Source: Nymphaea colorata (lineage: Eukaryota; Streptophyta; Magnoliopsida; Nymphaeales; Nymphaeaceae). Taken from it: a DNA stretch of 64,000 bases. Both the position numbers and the translations under genes were made by a program. Shown piece by piece: positions 11,605-24,736 of this stretch (positions are counted from its first letter, which is position 1; every line of letters starts with the position of its first letter). The notes under the pieces are model-generated. The model saw only the letters and a list, made by a program, of their open reading frames with translations. It was not told where the DNA came from and ran no database searches. The DNA is taken from assembly GCF_008831285.2 (NCBI RefSeq), contig NC_045147.1, forward strand, positions 8,278,334 through 8,342,333, in the 5' to 3' direction.

Positions 11605-12826
11605 AAAAATTGCGTTACACATGAAGAAAAGAAAAATTTTCTCACATGGCTTTTGTCAAGGTTGTATGGCACTTCGGGTTCGAAAACAATAATGTGGTAC
11701 AAAGAAAAGGAAAACGAAAAAGGAAAAGAAAACGCCCTTTATTCTTTTCCCTGATAAATCCTGATTCGTTCGACTACCTTTGTACCCATGACATAACGAA
11801 GTACCAACAGTCACTTTCCTCTGTAAAACATAATGCCACCAACTTCTTGGTCTGTCATTTTTTATACCTCTTTTGGTCTTGATCCCCACAAGTCCTCTTA
11901 TGTTGTACGCTTTTTGTTTTCTTCAGCAAATACATATTTTCCACTTTTCCATGGTGCAGAAATTCTTTGAAATCCCAGCACTTGGAAAACAGAAATGGCA
12001 ACTCCCTTTATAAGCCCCCACGCAACATAATAAAACGAAAAAGAAAACGATGGGTGAAAAGAAGAAAAGTCCGGGCGACACCCTGGGTCAACTGTGTATA
12101 TATATTTCATTTACCTTGGTGAGGTGAGGACGAGGGCAACAGGCAGGCATGTCCTTGGGGTTGAACGGGAACCATTGATTGTGGGGGAGAAGGGAGAGGC
12201 GACAACAATGATTCTGCTTTGGAGCAAAATCGCCTCTTCCATGCCTGTCTCCAAATTTCTTAAAGCGCCCCCAATAACTTTTTAGATGACCAAACGGAGG
12301 TTGGTATACCTGGGAAAAGGGAGAGGGAGGGAGCTGGTTCCGATGGTCGTCGTCGGTTCGTTTTCTGTTTTCTTTTTTAACGGGATCTAGACGGAATGAG
12401 GTTCAGGTTCCTTTCTGTTTTCTCTTTCCTTTTACCGAGAGAGCTGTGCTTTGGATGGTTATCGTCGGCTTCTTTTTTCTTTTTTACCAGGTGTAGACTG
12501 GAGGCGGTCCAGGCTTCCTTTTTCCTTTTACCAGGAATCCAGGCGGAATTCGATCCAGGTTCATCGAATACCGCGGTTCCTTACGTCAAATGCACGTAGC
12601 GGGAGGTAGGGGCTGGCTTGAGGACAGAGGAGGACTCGGTCCCCTTCGACCCACGTCCTTCCACGTCGGCGGTACCCGTCCCCCCTTCTTTTGCAACTGA
12701 TCCGTTGTCGTTGCCATACGAACCTACCTTTAACAATTCTTTTTTAGACGTTGAAAAGCAAGCAATATCTTATTTTATTAAAAAAACTTACGCGTTGAAG
12801 TGTGAATCAAATAAACAATTCAATCA
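11605..12826. other. Intergenic region
   Basis: No gene is seen. Loosely repeated pyrimidine-rich phrases (for example cttttaccagg) recur at 12430-12560, suggesting old local duplication. Confidence 0.5.
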
Positions 12827-12852
12827 TATATATATATATATATATATATATC
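12827..12852. repeat. (AT)n microsatellite
   Basis: An uninterrupted run of alternating A and T, about 13 dinucleotides. Confidence 0.95.
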
Positions 12853-15800
12853 TATGTATATAATTTATTTATATGAGCTAAAATTCTGAATCAAGCGGCC
12901 ATGATTTGATACACTGCCCAACGTGTTGAGCTTGATTAAATTGCATTAGGTGGTGTATTGTGAGAGGTCAAAAGGATTTCTTCAGATGAAAAATCTACAA
13001 ATTTATATCCGATGTCAAATGCTATTGTATGGCTAAAATTTAAAATTTTGACTTGAAGAAAAAAAAAAAACCATATTGACATTAACAATGGTTTTCGGTG
13101 TGAAAACAGTTTGGAGGCAATAGTAAGTAAAGACTTATGATCACAAACTTTTAAATTTTTTCGACCATTTGGTAGCATTGAAAAGTGATTGGTAAATACC
13201 ATAACACCACTTGGGGCACGATTGCTGGGCTGAAAATTGAACAAGAAATCTTTTTTTCAAATTTTTTTAAAAATTTTTTTAACCCAGCAACGTGAAAAAA
13301 TATTGAGGTCATTTTCGAATTTTTTTTTTCCAAAAACATCCTTCCACTGTGAGAAGTGAAAAGATATTTCTCGAATTATTTTTTCTGCTGAAGTTGTTCT
13401 CCCTCAAAAGGAGATTCGATCGTCTGGAAATTGATGTTAGCCTGAGTCTGGGCGAAAAGGATGGCCAGATGAAGAAACCGTTGCGGGCGATTCTTCTCGC
13501 GGAGGAAGATTGCTGTCAGGGCTAAGTCAGGATTCTAAACACTGAATTTTAATAGGAAAAATACATTATGTAATTAAAAAATATTATTTTTTTTAATGTA
13601 AAAAAAAAATCATTGGCTGAGGTGGGGCCATGGCGTAGATAGCCCCCCCCCCTTCCCTCCGCCCTGATTGCTGCCATCGCCGGGAGATCCGGCTGCAGCG
13701 ACGACTTACGGAGGACCACGAGCTTGAGGGCGAGGGCACTGGGATGGTTCGATTTGCAGAGGTTGAATAGGGCCTCTGCGTGAGATCCTTAGCTTCTAGA
13801 ATTTTTTGTGAAGAAAGAGGGGAAAATGCCACAAGAAAAAAAGCAAGAGAGGGAAGAGTAGAAGAAGAATACGATAAAAGGAGCAAAACGATGGCGGCTT
13901 AGGCTACAAGGCAATGGCGGTGGCAGAAATGAAGCAAAACATAAGAGAGTAGAGAGAGATGGAGATCAGAGGGAACTAGAGGGTTTGTCAAACGGTGTAT
14001 TGGATTTCAAAATTAGGCTTGGGGATACGAACAGACAATATGTATCTTGTTTCAGGAAAATTCCTTTTAACAATAGTATTGATTAACTGTACCAGTGTGC
14101 CTTCAGTTCCAACTGATTGCTTGCAAAACCTAAGACAGTTTGCAATAGATGCAACCATACGATTTCTTTCGCCGTGACAACCTTGGTCGTGGGATTGAGT
14201 GTGCAGATTATATAGGGCTCTTTTGATAGATGGAGCCAAGGAGATTTCCTGTTTCTTTATTAACAAACAAAAAAACAATTTTGTTAGAAATATGTTTCTT
14301 TGTTATTAATTTTTTGAAAATTTATTTTTCAGTCATCACACACACATCAAAATAGAAAAACATAAATATTTTTTTCATTTTATTCTAAAAAACTTATTTG
14401 CAAAAATATTTTTTCAATTTCAGGTCTCCAAATGACCCCTTCGAGATGAGACAAAAACATGACCCTTCAATTTGTATTAAAAAATATTTTAAACAAACTG
14501 TGAACCTCTTAATGTCTTTATATATACACTAATTTAATATAAATCAGGCTTTAGTTAAAGTTATTTTTTATAAATAAATTGACTTTTTATTATCAAAATA
14601 ATTTTGATATTATAAGAGCTATTCATTTTTTATTTTTACTTAAACATTTATTAAAATAAAAAAATAACTACCTTAACCTTTGTTCCCCATCAAATTGCTC
14701 CTAAGATCATATCCACTAAGTTAGGTTGCCCAAAAAAAGTTTAAAAATTAATTTTTAATAGGTCGAGTTATTGTTTCATTTAAGTAATTGGTATAATGTG
14801 TATATGTGTATGTGAGCCCCCCTCTCTCTTTCTCTTTGTCTCTCCCTCTATCTATATATATACAAAATGAAAATGAAAAGCATCTTGGAACATCAGATGT
14901 TAACCGTCCGATGAATCTCATCGGACGGCTCAGGACCGGACTTCCTTGTCCCTCCCTCTCCCCCCCTGCTCATGCCGTCGAACGAGAGAGCTCCCACCCA
15001 GCGCATGCAGGTTCCGGTGAACCCACAAACCCCCGCGTAACCTGCCCTCCCCCGTCGTCGTCGAGCTGCATAGAGCCTCCAGTCGAGATATCTCCTCTGT
15101 CGCAGGTCCCGTTGAACCCATCATCTCCCGGCACCGTATCCGTACCTTACAAGCAGAAGTCCGTCGCCCTCTCGCTGAACCCACAAACGCCCACCCCCTT
15201 GCAGCCTGTGGCCACCACTGGAAGAATAGAATAGGGCGTAACTCAATCCTCCCTACAGCAGCTCTGCGACATCCATACCTGCCCCAATTTACTCCCATCG
15301 ATTTGTCGAGCCGCCTTGCCCCCTTGACTGAATCCTCCCTGTGGCACCTCTACCGGTGGCCCTTACAAAGTGACACAGTTGAAATCGGTACAGTAATCTC
15401 TATCCCTCAATCGCACTGCATCCCCATCTCTACCCTGTTTCCTCCCCCACCCCCACATTCTCCGAACCCCTGATTTTTGTTGTCGCATGTTGCAGAACTC
15501 CACCACCGTAAGCCACCGCACCGCAGTCCGTCAATTGCTGTTGTTCAATACACACGTTTGTTGAAAATGTTGAAATTGACTTGGCTCACCTGCTTGATCA
15601 ATTATCATTTGTGCGAGAATCCCATTGATTTTGTATGTCATTTCTGATATTGATTATCTCCCATCACGTATTATAAATTGTTCAATGTTGCGCACGTCGG
15701 GAGATTGTCTCCCATTGACTGATATGTTGCAGACACATTTTGTGATGATGGTTGTCCAAATGAAAGACTTGTATATATGAACCGTGGCCATTATAATCAG

Positions 15801-15904
15801 CAATTAGTGTACAGTAGTGCATTTATATTTTGTATTTCTTGTATTCTATTTGACATGAATGTTGTTGAGTACATTTTATAGTTGCACTTCTTCCGGTTCC
15901 AATG
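12853..15904. other. Intergenic region, AT-rich then GC-rich towards 15.5 kb
   Basis: No gene is recognised. The part at 14880-15540 is GC- and C-rich (cctccc, ccgtcg) and lies upstream of the FRS pseudogene; it could be that gene's old 5' UTR. Open stretches on both strands here have no family pattern. Confidence 0.45.
14904..14928. repeat. Perfect 11-bp hairpin with 3-nt loop
   Basis: The left arm CCGTCCGATGA and right arm TCATCGGACGG are exact reverse complements separated by ATC. Confidence 0.9.
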
Positions 15905-15918
15905 TTGCAAGGACATTG

Positions 15919-18560
15919 GACATGTCTACGGGGGCTAGTGAAGGTATGTCATTGTTCAATGTAAAAGGAATGATGACAATCTTGGACGGTAACAATGTTT
16001 GACCAGAAGAAGATGTTTATGTGAATGATAAAATTATTGAAGAGGAAGCAATATATGTCATAGACAATGAATCAATCAATAATACCAACCATGTTGAATG
16101 TGGAAATGAGATAAAATTAGTCTCGAATGTTGGCAATGAGTTTGTGCTAAAAATTGGAATGATGTTGTATAGTGACATTGAAGCGTATGGTTTTTATAAA
16201 TTTTATGCACGGCCACATGTATACGTGACTCTAAGAAGAAGTGTGGACGAGTTATACATTACAAATAATTTTTTTGCAAGAAAAATGATTTCAAGAAATA
16301 AAAAGGAGACTAAATAAAAGAATATACAATCACCAGATGTGGTTACAAGGCATTGATCAGTAGCGGAGCTACTTGTTGGCTGGGGTGGGCCACTGCCCAC
16401 GCCAGCCCATCAAAAATTTCACTATAATGTGTTTAAGCTTACATTGTTATGACTTTAAATTTATATGTCGTGCCTACACCCACCGAAGTTGTGTCACCTA
16501 CACAAGTGCCCCACTGATGAAAAATCTTGACTCCGCCAGTGACATTGATATCCATCAAACTAGTCCCATGGACGAATAAATAACATGTAAAACATATTCA
16601 TTATTCACACAACCATTATCTATACCCTTCTGCAAAAGTAAATTATTATAAGACAACAAACAAAATGAATACTTTCCAGAAGAATGTAGTGAAGAATATG
16701 ATTTAGTCGAGTATGAAACCAATCAACCTGGTAAAATTTAACATGTGCCATTTACACATGATCAATTATACGAGCATATTTAGAAAACTGCAAACAATTA
16801 CAAAGGGAAAGACACTTCGACAATGGTGAACTACTTCAAATAAAAGAGAGATGAGAACCTAGATTTTTATTTTAATTTTCAAATTGATGAGCTTAGACAA
16901 ATAGAAATTTGTTTTTGGGCCAATGCAATAACATGTAAGGATTGCTATTATTTTGAAAATGTAATGTCCTTTGATACCACACATAATAAAATAAATATCA
17001 CATGCATTTTGCTTCATTTACTTATAAATCATCATGGTCAAAGTTTCATTCTTGGTCGTGGGTTTGTTGATTGATGAAACAAAAGAAACATTTAAATAGT
17101 TGCATTGCATGGGTGGACAAGCTTCGGTGTCATTTTTTACTGATAAGGATGTAGCAATGAGGGCAGCAATAAAAGAAGTATTTTCGAATATAGTTTATGA
17201 GGCTGCAATTGGCATGTATTTACAAATGCGCTGACATATGTTGGTGATCTATATAAATATAATCATCAATTCAAAAAGTTGTGGGATGAGTGGTTGTTCA
17301 AGTAAGATGCAATTGAGGAATTTGGAAGTAGATGGGAAGAAATGATCTTGAAGTATTCCATGTTGGAAACCATTGATTGGGCGATGACTTTGTGGAAAGA
17401 AAGACATACTTGGGCAAAACCATATTACAATGACACTTTCATGGTAGGTATGTCTACGACCCAATGAAGTGAAAGTATGAATCATTATTTTAAGATTGGT
17501 TCACTGAAAGTACACCTTTTAATGAATTTGTCATAAAATATGAAGAGGCTATTAACAAACAACAACATATGGAGATGCAATTAGACTTCAAGTTGAATAA
17601 CAAAGTTGAACCAACTAGTACACGTGCAAACCTCGAGTCATATTTGAGAGATACATTTACTTTGTCAATATTTAGAAAACATCTGAAACAAGAGTTTTTG
17701 GATTGCATAGTGTGCTCATATGAAGTAAATGAACATGCAAATAATATGAAAAAATATCATATCAAACAACTCATAAAAGATAGAAGTGCAGATGAAGTAT
17801 ATAAGGAGTACACAATTTCATATAATCCTAGCAGTCAAACACGTGTCAAATTGTTGATGAAATTATGGAAACATATGAACATTGTCCTGTTGTCATCAGT
17901 TTACAATGCATAACTATTAAATAATCTACCTTTGTCATATGTACTTAAGAGATGGACTAGACATGCTAAGAAAGGTGTTGGAACAATTGATTTAGTATCT
18001 CATTCATTGGCATAAGAAAAAACGTCTATACAGGTGAATAAAAATTTCCTTAGTATGAAGGGGAAGGAGTGCATTAACAAGGCATTATCAAACTATAAAT
18101 ATTTTGATGATGCAGTAGATGTGTTTGAAAAGCTGGTACAACATATGAGATGCGTGAAGACTAAGAAGAAGAGAATTAGTGACAATAGTTGCAATGTAGG
18201 GACCAAAAATGTGAAGATTGGTAACACTTGTATGACTGATGAAATTGTGCAAGTCATAGATCGGGAACCAATTTTTAGTAAAGGAACCGCAAAGCGTATT
18301 GTATCAGAAATTGAACTATCTACAGTAGTAAGATAGACATGATTTTTGCACATGTCCCCTATCAATGAAAACAAGGAAAATTTGTATTTTATTTTTAAGA
18401 ATGTATTACAAAAAAAGACAATTCTTTTGCCTATGTGAACAACTATGCAGAAATACTTCAAATGAGCATGCATGATATAAAGCAACAAACAAGTTGTCAT
18501 TCATGTGGAGGAATAGGTCATGATAAATTGATAATAGAAACTGTCCATGAAGAAAAACAC
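15919..18560 (+). pseudogene. FAR1-related sequence (FRS, MULE-type transposase) pseudogene
   Basis: FRS proteins are transcription factors descended from Mutator-like transposases. The start is probably at 15919 (MSTGASEG). The FAR1 DNA-binding domain appears at about 16155-16260 (IGMMLYSDIEAYGFYKFYA). The MULE core follows in broken frames: YFNFQIDELRQIEICFWANA and FDTTHNKINI at 16870-17000, NHHGQSFILGRGF at 17030, FTDKDVAMRAAIKEVF at 17140, then STTQ, a stop, and SESMNHYFK at 17450. The 17569-17913 stretch matches the region before the SWIM finger. LPLSYVLKRWTRHAKKG at 17925-17975 is the segment just after it, but the C-x-C ligands of the finger are lost. A knuckle-like CHSCGGIGH lies at 18499. 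Stops, frameshifts and a MITE insertion make it non-functional. Confidence 0.88.
16358..16541. mobile_element. 184-bp hAT-type MITE inside the FRS pseudogene
   Basis: Imperfect terminal inverted repeats are CAGTAGCGGAGCTA on the left and CACTGGCGGAGTCA read from the right. They are flanked by an 8-base direct repeat, gcattgat at 16350-16357 and acattgat at 16542-16549 (7 of 8 identical). The TIR type with an 8-bp duplication fits non-autonomous hAT elements. It has no coding capacity. Confidence 0.85.
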
Positions 18561-21500
18561 ATGTTGTTAAATTTCTTTTTAATGTGTAATAGAGTTACAA
18601 GTTTAAGTTATTTACTTTAACATGATGCTCCTTTGCAGGGTACCAACAATAGTTGTATTCTCAATTGAAAGTATGATATGAATTATAGGTATGATATGAA
18701 CATGTCTATTTGATATAATTATGTCCATTTTCAATACAACAGTACTTCTATTCATAGTTGTGCTATTTTATGATAAGTACTTTAGTGGCTCCTACTTCTC
18801 AAAAGCAGTTTGAGCTTCTGATGTAGAAGATTGATGTGAACATGTTTTCTTTGTGCTACGTAAATAGCTATTTCAATGCAAATGTGATAGCTCACTACTC
18901 ATTCATGCTTGTTTGTGCTATGTTAATAGAAACTCGACAATGTAAACAGCTAGTAGAACAAAACTCATCAATGTGAACTTTTTTTTTTTTTTTTTGTGCA
19001 ATGTAAAGGAAATTGTGAACCAAACAAGGGTTTGTGCTAAAGTTGGTGGACGCTAATTTTTTTTATATCTTATCAAAATCATGTAGTAGCACTTTGTTTT
19101 GATGCACAAGGAACTTAACGAAGTGGTTAAAATAGTTGCCAATTGTTGCCTGTGAATCACGTAGTAACTAAAGTAGGTTGAGATTTTATTTGGTATGTTG
19201 ACACCCTATACACTCTCATCTTGACGCCGTTTCTCATTTGGCAACTTGAATGAGATTATGAAGGTTGGAACCATCTTAATGAGAAGCTGCATATGTATCC
19301 ACATTTTCTACCTTTTTTTTTAAAAAAAAAAAATCTGCCTGTTACGTGTGCAAGAGTTGATGCCAGTGCATGCACAACCCTAATTGTTTTTGGTGAAGCG
19401 TAGTTTGAATACCATATACACAAGTTGTTGATACCAAGTTTGAATAGTGGTTGTGCTTCTTAGTTAAAGGTGTTACCATGCCGATAGACCAGCGTGAACC
19501 TTGCAGTGAATTGCTGAATAAAACAGTTAAACAATTGAAAATAGCACATAATCACAGCTGGGGAGAAATCTGATAAAGAGAGAGCACCAAACGCTGCTGG
19601 CATGAAGAACTCTGATCAGATGGCGTTTGAAATGAAAAATGGTGCTCGCTGTTCACCTGGGGTTTAACATGTTCACAAGGCATAAAAATCAATCAACTCT
19701 TGAAAACAAAACTTAATAATTTGGTATAATTACTTACATAATTTTCACATCCATAAAATAGTCTTCTTGAATTTTGTAATCGTTTTACAACTCTAACTGG
19801 TGCTGAATGTCCACATCTACATTGATGCAATTTGTAGCTAGAAGACCTCGCCATTACACCGCTTAGACCTATAAAACTTAGATTCCATCTTTATGACCAT
19901 AATACGTGGTGTCAAGTACCCACAATGAAAGACAATATTTTCTAAGCATAAGGGTTTTAGTGTGCAGATGTAAATTTCTACTGCAGTAAGAAACTAAGAG
20001 AATGAAATCAGATCTAACTTAAAGCAAAATTTAACAAGCATGACATGTTATTCAGTTTCATAACAACATTAGGTTGTGTAACTCTAGTACGTATGGATGG
20101 CTCAGCAGATAATATAGGACGACGAAGTGGCCCTGCAAGATAGAACCGAGGGAATGATGGATCAACGATGAACTCCGGCCTATGCATCCCCAATAGATCT
20201 AGACCCCTATAGGATCCAAATGTTTGGAAACAAACAAGTAATCGTACAAGAGTGCAAAGAATATCAAGTCAAACATGACGGCCTTGCATTCACCGGTACA
20301 AGGAAGGCTCAGCTGGATCCAATTAATTCCAGGTATGGGACTGAGACCCATATGGATCCTCATTTTTTTTCCGTCTATATGGAAAAGCTGGGGGAAGTGC
20401 CTAACTTTTCTTTTCTGGAGCACATAACTCCAAGTCCTCCCCTAGAACCCGAGGTTGGTGACCGACCCAACCGACGAGCTGTCTGTCCTTCACCACCAAG
20501 TTCGGATCTTAAAGGCGGTGTCGGATAAGTTTTTCCCGAATAATTTATCCTCATCTTAAATGCGAAAAGCGTCTGGTCTCTGCTAAATTAAGTCTCCTTT
20601 CAAGACATAAATAAAAAAATCCCTACTTTTTTCAAAAAAGATCATTCAAGTGCACCTTGAAAGGCCGATATGTCCACAAACACGACGTCGTTGCAAGCCA
20701 AACAATGATTGTTGCCATGCATAAACCTACCTTGCTGATGACCCAAGTAATAATGAGAATAAAATAAATTTTTTCATTTATTTATTATTTGTAATATGGT
20801 TTGACAATAAAAACGGAGTAGAGGATGTAGGAACGATTAAAGACGATAACATACTAACAGCGAGAGCAATCTAACTCTAATAATGATGCAACACTAAATG
20901 ACTTAAAAATCAAACGTTTTTACATCAAAACTCAAACCTAAATTTCTGAAAAAAATAAAAAAAAAAATGCATTGGGGTTTCTAGATCGAAAGAATCTAGC
21001 GAGTTTCAAGAGCAATTAACAACAAAAATTTATAGATTTCCATTTTTTTGTGTGTTAAACATCATGATTTCTAGTCTTTTTTTTTTTTTTTTTTTTAAAT
21101 TTTATGGGAGGAACCGAATCTGCTAGAGGGCCTATTGGGCAATGACAGTTGGTAGTAGAAACAATTCAACACTTGGATCCCACACAGACAAATGAATGCT
21201 TTAAGGGGGTGATTTGTGAGAGTTTAGTCCTCAAATACCGGAAGGTGTTTGAGGACATATAAAATGCTGGCTATATGGTTAGGTATCAGGGTCCTTTTAA
21301 CTTTTTTCAGGTTGAAACTAAAGCTATTAAAAGACAAGCCATGGCCTAGTTGTGAAAAGGGAAAAGAGCGAAAACACTAGGGTTTCTCGGGTTGGGTTGT
21401 TCCTAAATGTTATGTCTTCAATCTCATCTACATGCGCTAAATAAACTGACTTCCTCCTAATATGCATGGGGACTTTCTGCAGTAAAAATAAATAAAATAA

Positions 21501-23059
21501 ATGTTTGCCAGCTGCCGACGGTCAAGCAACGTATTGTCGCGTCACGCTGCCGGGCAATTTATCCTCTTTTTAAGGCCAAATGCATCGCATCAAATCTAAA
21601 CAAACAGATTTTTAATTAATTGGAGAAAAGTCAACTCCATGCATGAGATGGACGGCATTGACTTTGAGCTGCATGACTACTAATTTATATCAACCGATTA
21701 ATCAACCATCCGTCTGGCTGGCAGCATTTTACACGAATGTATCCTCTTTTAGGGCCAAGTGCGTCCACCTTATGCCTAAAACCAAGAATTTAAGTAAATT
21801 AATTTCTTTCGAAAATTTTCAACTTCATGACATGTATGTATAGATGACGCTGGCTTCGTGCTAAAGCAGGAGAGTATAGCAAGGCAAGAAAGGAAATTTG
21901 TGACGCAACACTTGCTCAAGAAAATGACAGTTATCACCTGGTCAGAATGTGTCGATCATTCAGCAGCATGACATCAGGTTCAATCCTCGAATATTGTGTC
22001 ATTTGATGTTCCTGAACAGGAACGGTGTTTTAAAAATCGTACTTTTTGGAATATGATCATGAAACACCGTCAAATTCATGAGCTACTTAAAAAATATGCC
22101 TTCTTCATCTCCGTAAAGTTTGTGGTCATTTCAAGGAGAAAGTCACGTCGCGTCGCGCAGTGTCTAACCGACAGCAGGGCAGTTGCTCGTCGGTCACTCA
22201 CACGTTCGGTACAGCACAAGTGCTCATGAATACTACTAATTCATGAGCTAATTAAATCCAGGCGCAAGTTTTAAATTGAGAAAAGGCCAGAGTTGGTAAA
22301 CTCGTCCATTCGAGTCGTGAGTCGCTCGAGTTGATTGAAGTCGTTTATTTACTAGGTCACGAGTTAAGGTCCGTAGAGTAGATTGGGACCATCAACTCTT
22401 TGTGTTTTTTTTTTTTTTTTGTTGTTGTGCATTGCTCAATACTAAAGTTTTTTATAACATCACATAATTTGACTAGCTATATACAAAATCCTCATATTAC
22501 ATGTTATTCAGTTTTAGTTGATCAAAAAACCAAACATGATGTCTCAACGGACTTACCTGTTCATTTATTTACAAAAAAAAAAAATACATCGTAAAAATTA
22601 TGACTTAACCCAGTCGAGCTGCCAGCTTCTAACCTTGAGCCGATCTAAATCCAAGTCACATTACGAAACCAACACAATATTTTTTCGGTATTGAATAAAA
22701 ATAAGCTGATTGCCAAAAAAATACTGCAAAGAAACAACAGTACAAACACAGTGTTGGTTGTTAAGAAGTGGATTGAATTGTCCGATTCAAATCGAATTAG
22801 ATTGCTGCCGATTCTCAACAGATGGCGATTAAAAGGGAGCCCATCTTTCCCCGAATCACTGGAAAATTGGAAGTGAATCAGCCGATTCAAATAGAATCAG
22901 CAAGTTTGCCCCTTGAGAAATTAAGCCAAAAATGCAATCGATGCCCGCAAGTGTTTTTGATTCACTCGTCACCACTTTTATCTCAGTTTTCACATTTTTT
23001 ACTGCCGTTTGCAATCCATATTGTCGTAAGGGTTCACCTTCGATCATCGGCATCCACCT
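18561..23059. other. Intergenic region
   Basis: No gene is seen. Notable items are long T runs at 18978-18996, 21078-21097 and 22407-22422. A faint duplication has tatcctcttttaRGGCCAA-like text at 21559 and again at 21739. A phrase beginning cagagttggtaaactcg lies at 22288 and resembles a hAT end but has no partner in reach. Confidence 0.5.
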
Positions 23060-23880
23060 CACCTTCTCCAATCCGTCGGCAAAGTGCCTTCAAGGAACGT
23101 CATGTCGTTTACAACAATGATAGACGGCTATGCTAAGAGGCAGTGGTGCGACGTCTTTGTTTGATCAGCTGGGTGAGAAGGATTTGGTCTCTTGGTTTGC
23201 TTTAATCGCTGTTTACGTGCATGATGGACAAGGTTGTTGCAATCTTCTTTCTGATGCAGTCTACAAACATAAGACTCGATGAGTTTGTCGTCGTGATTTT
23301 GACATCTGCATGTGCTCTATTGGCTAGATGGTGTTTAGTCAGATCGGATTGATTGACTGTTGAGCGTGTATGGATCCGAGGGCTCGAGTGATGGCTGGTC
23401 TTGTGGATGCATGACCAATGTATGAACATGGACAGAACAGAGTATTTGCAGTTGTTAGACAAGAGAAATCATGTTCTGCATTGACGCTATGATTATCTTT
23501 GCATGGCCAAGGAAAGGAAGCTATTGAACTGTTCTTCCATATGCTAAAGTTGGGCATCGTGCCAGATGCTACTGCCTTCACCACCGTGCTTGCAGCGTGT
23601 AGCCATGCTAGGTTGTTCAATGGAGGGTTTCATTATTTTGAGCCCGAGTAAGGATTACAGTATCACTCCACCTGTAGAGTGCATGGTTTTGCCATGTTCC
23701 AACGAATTCAAACGCCCACTAAAGGATGCACATGAACTGATAAAATCATGCTGTATAAAATACATGCCGATGCCTAGGGTCACTTTTAGGTGCTTGTAGA
23801 GTTCACTGTATTGCTGCAAGACGACTCTTCATTATTAAGCTAAACAATGCAGGGGACTGACTATATTCTGTTATCACATA
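23060..23880 (+). pseudogene. PPR (PLS/E-class) pseudogene fragment
   Basis: Pentatricopeptide repeat proteins of this class edit organelle RNA. Successive repeats are readable after frame changes: SFTTMIDGYAK and then LFDQLGEKDLVSWFALIA at 23095-23210, HGQGKEAIELFFHMLKLGI and PDATAFTTVLAACSHA at 23498-23610. Next come a GGFHYFE equivalent and DAHELIKS at 23730, where E-class proteins have EA-ELI. A DYILLSHMYVAA-like phrase follows near 23855. Stops and shifts occur between the repeats, and the N-terminal repeats and DYW part are absent. It is probably a relict of a retroposed or degenerated PPR gene. Confidence 0.85.
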
Positions 23881-24736
23881 TGTATGTTGCCGCCAGAACA
23901 AGGATCAACTGTACAACGGAGGTTGTTTTTTACTGAGCGCTCTTGTAGGTATTTCAACAAACAATTGGGAGGAGTTCGCAGCCTCGAGAAACTTCACAAA
24001 AGTTCGTTCAACGAACAGGACAACTTCACAAAGTTCCTCGCAAGACAGTGAAAGACATTGTCTTGCAAAGGATGCACTCACAACTAAGAATATACAAAAA
24101 AAAGATGAAAAAATGCTCCCAAGAAGGATCATTTTCACAATGGATAGGTTAGAAGGTGGTGTTCCCACCATGGGGCCCCAATTGTCAAATGGTGGTCCGT
24201 GCTGCTTCACCAAAATGACGTAAAATGTGAGCTCCTACTTGCGCACGAGATCTGTTCTTGAAAATGCAAAAAAAGGAAGTCTCGTTGTGGTTTCCCATTA
24301 AAACCAAAGTGAACCAGCGCTGGCCCTTCTTCGTTCACATAAAACCAAGGAAACTGTAATGGTATAAATTTTTTCCCGCAAAATCAGTTTGAGCGCCTTC
24401 TGGCGTTTCTGTATGACGTGAAGAGTATTTTGGTACTTTTATAGGCTATATAACGTTTTCCATTCGCGCAAACTGTCATAGAGGTGGCCATATGTGAATA
24501 TGCATCAACAACCAAAGTTGAGGGCTTTTTTGTTGTTGGCATAAAACTTAAGTGCCGATTTGTAATTTTTTCTTAAGAAAAAAAAAAAAACAAAAACAAT
24601 CGTCCCTCCAAAATGCACTTTGGCATATTCTCTGTGCACGTTAAATCGGGTCTGACCATCGTTCACCGAGCCTAAATATAAGTCATTCACATGGACAGAA
24701 TAGCTAGAACGTCACGACAAGAATTACGGCATATGT
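23881..24736. other. Intergenic region
   Basis: No gene is recognised. The phrases aacttcacaaa and gttc(a)acgaac recur at 23985-24035. Confidence 0.45.

Noticed and set aside
11295-11702. 135-residue minus-strand open frame
   Set aside because: It spans the GA duplication and reads Ser/Leu repeats from the GA tract; no protein support.
14806-15298. Overlapping open frames on both strands of 120-140 residues
   Set aside because: GC-rich, stop-poor DNA with Pro/Ser bias and no domain; more likely an old 5' UTR of the FRS gene.
22285-22390. Possible hAT end starting cagagttggtaaactcg
   Set aside because: No inverted partner or 8-bp duplication could be found.
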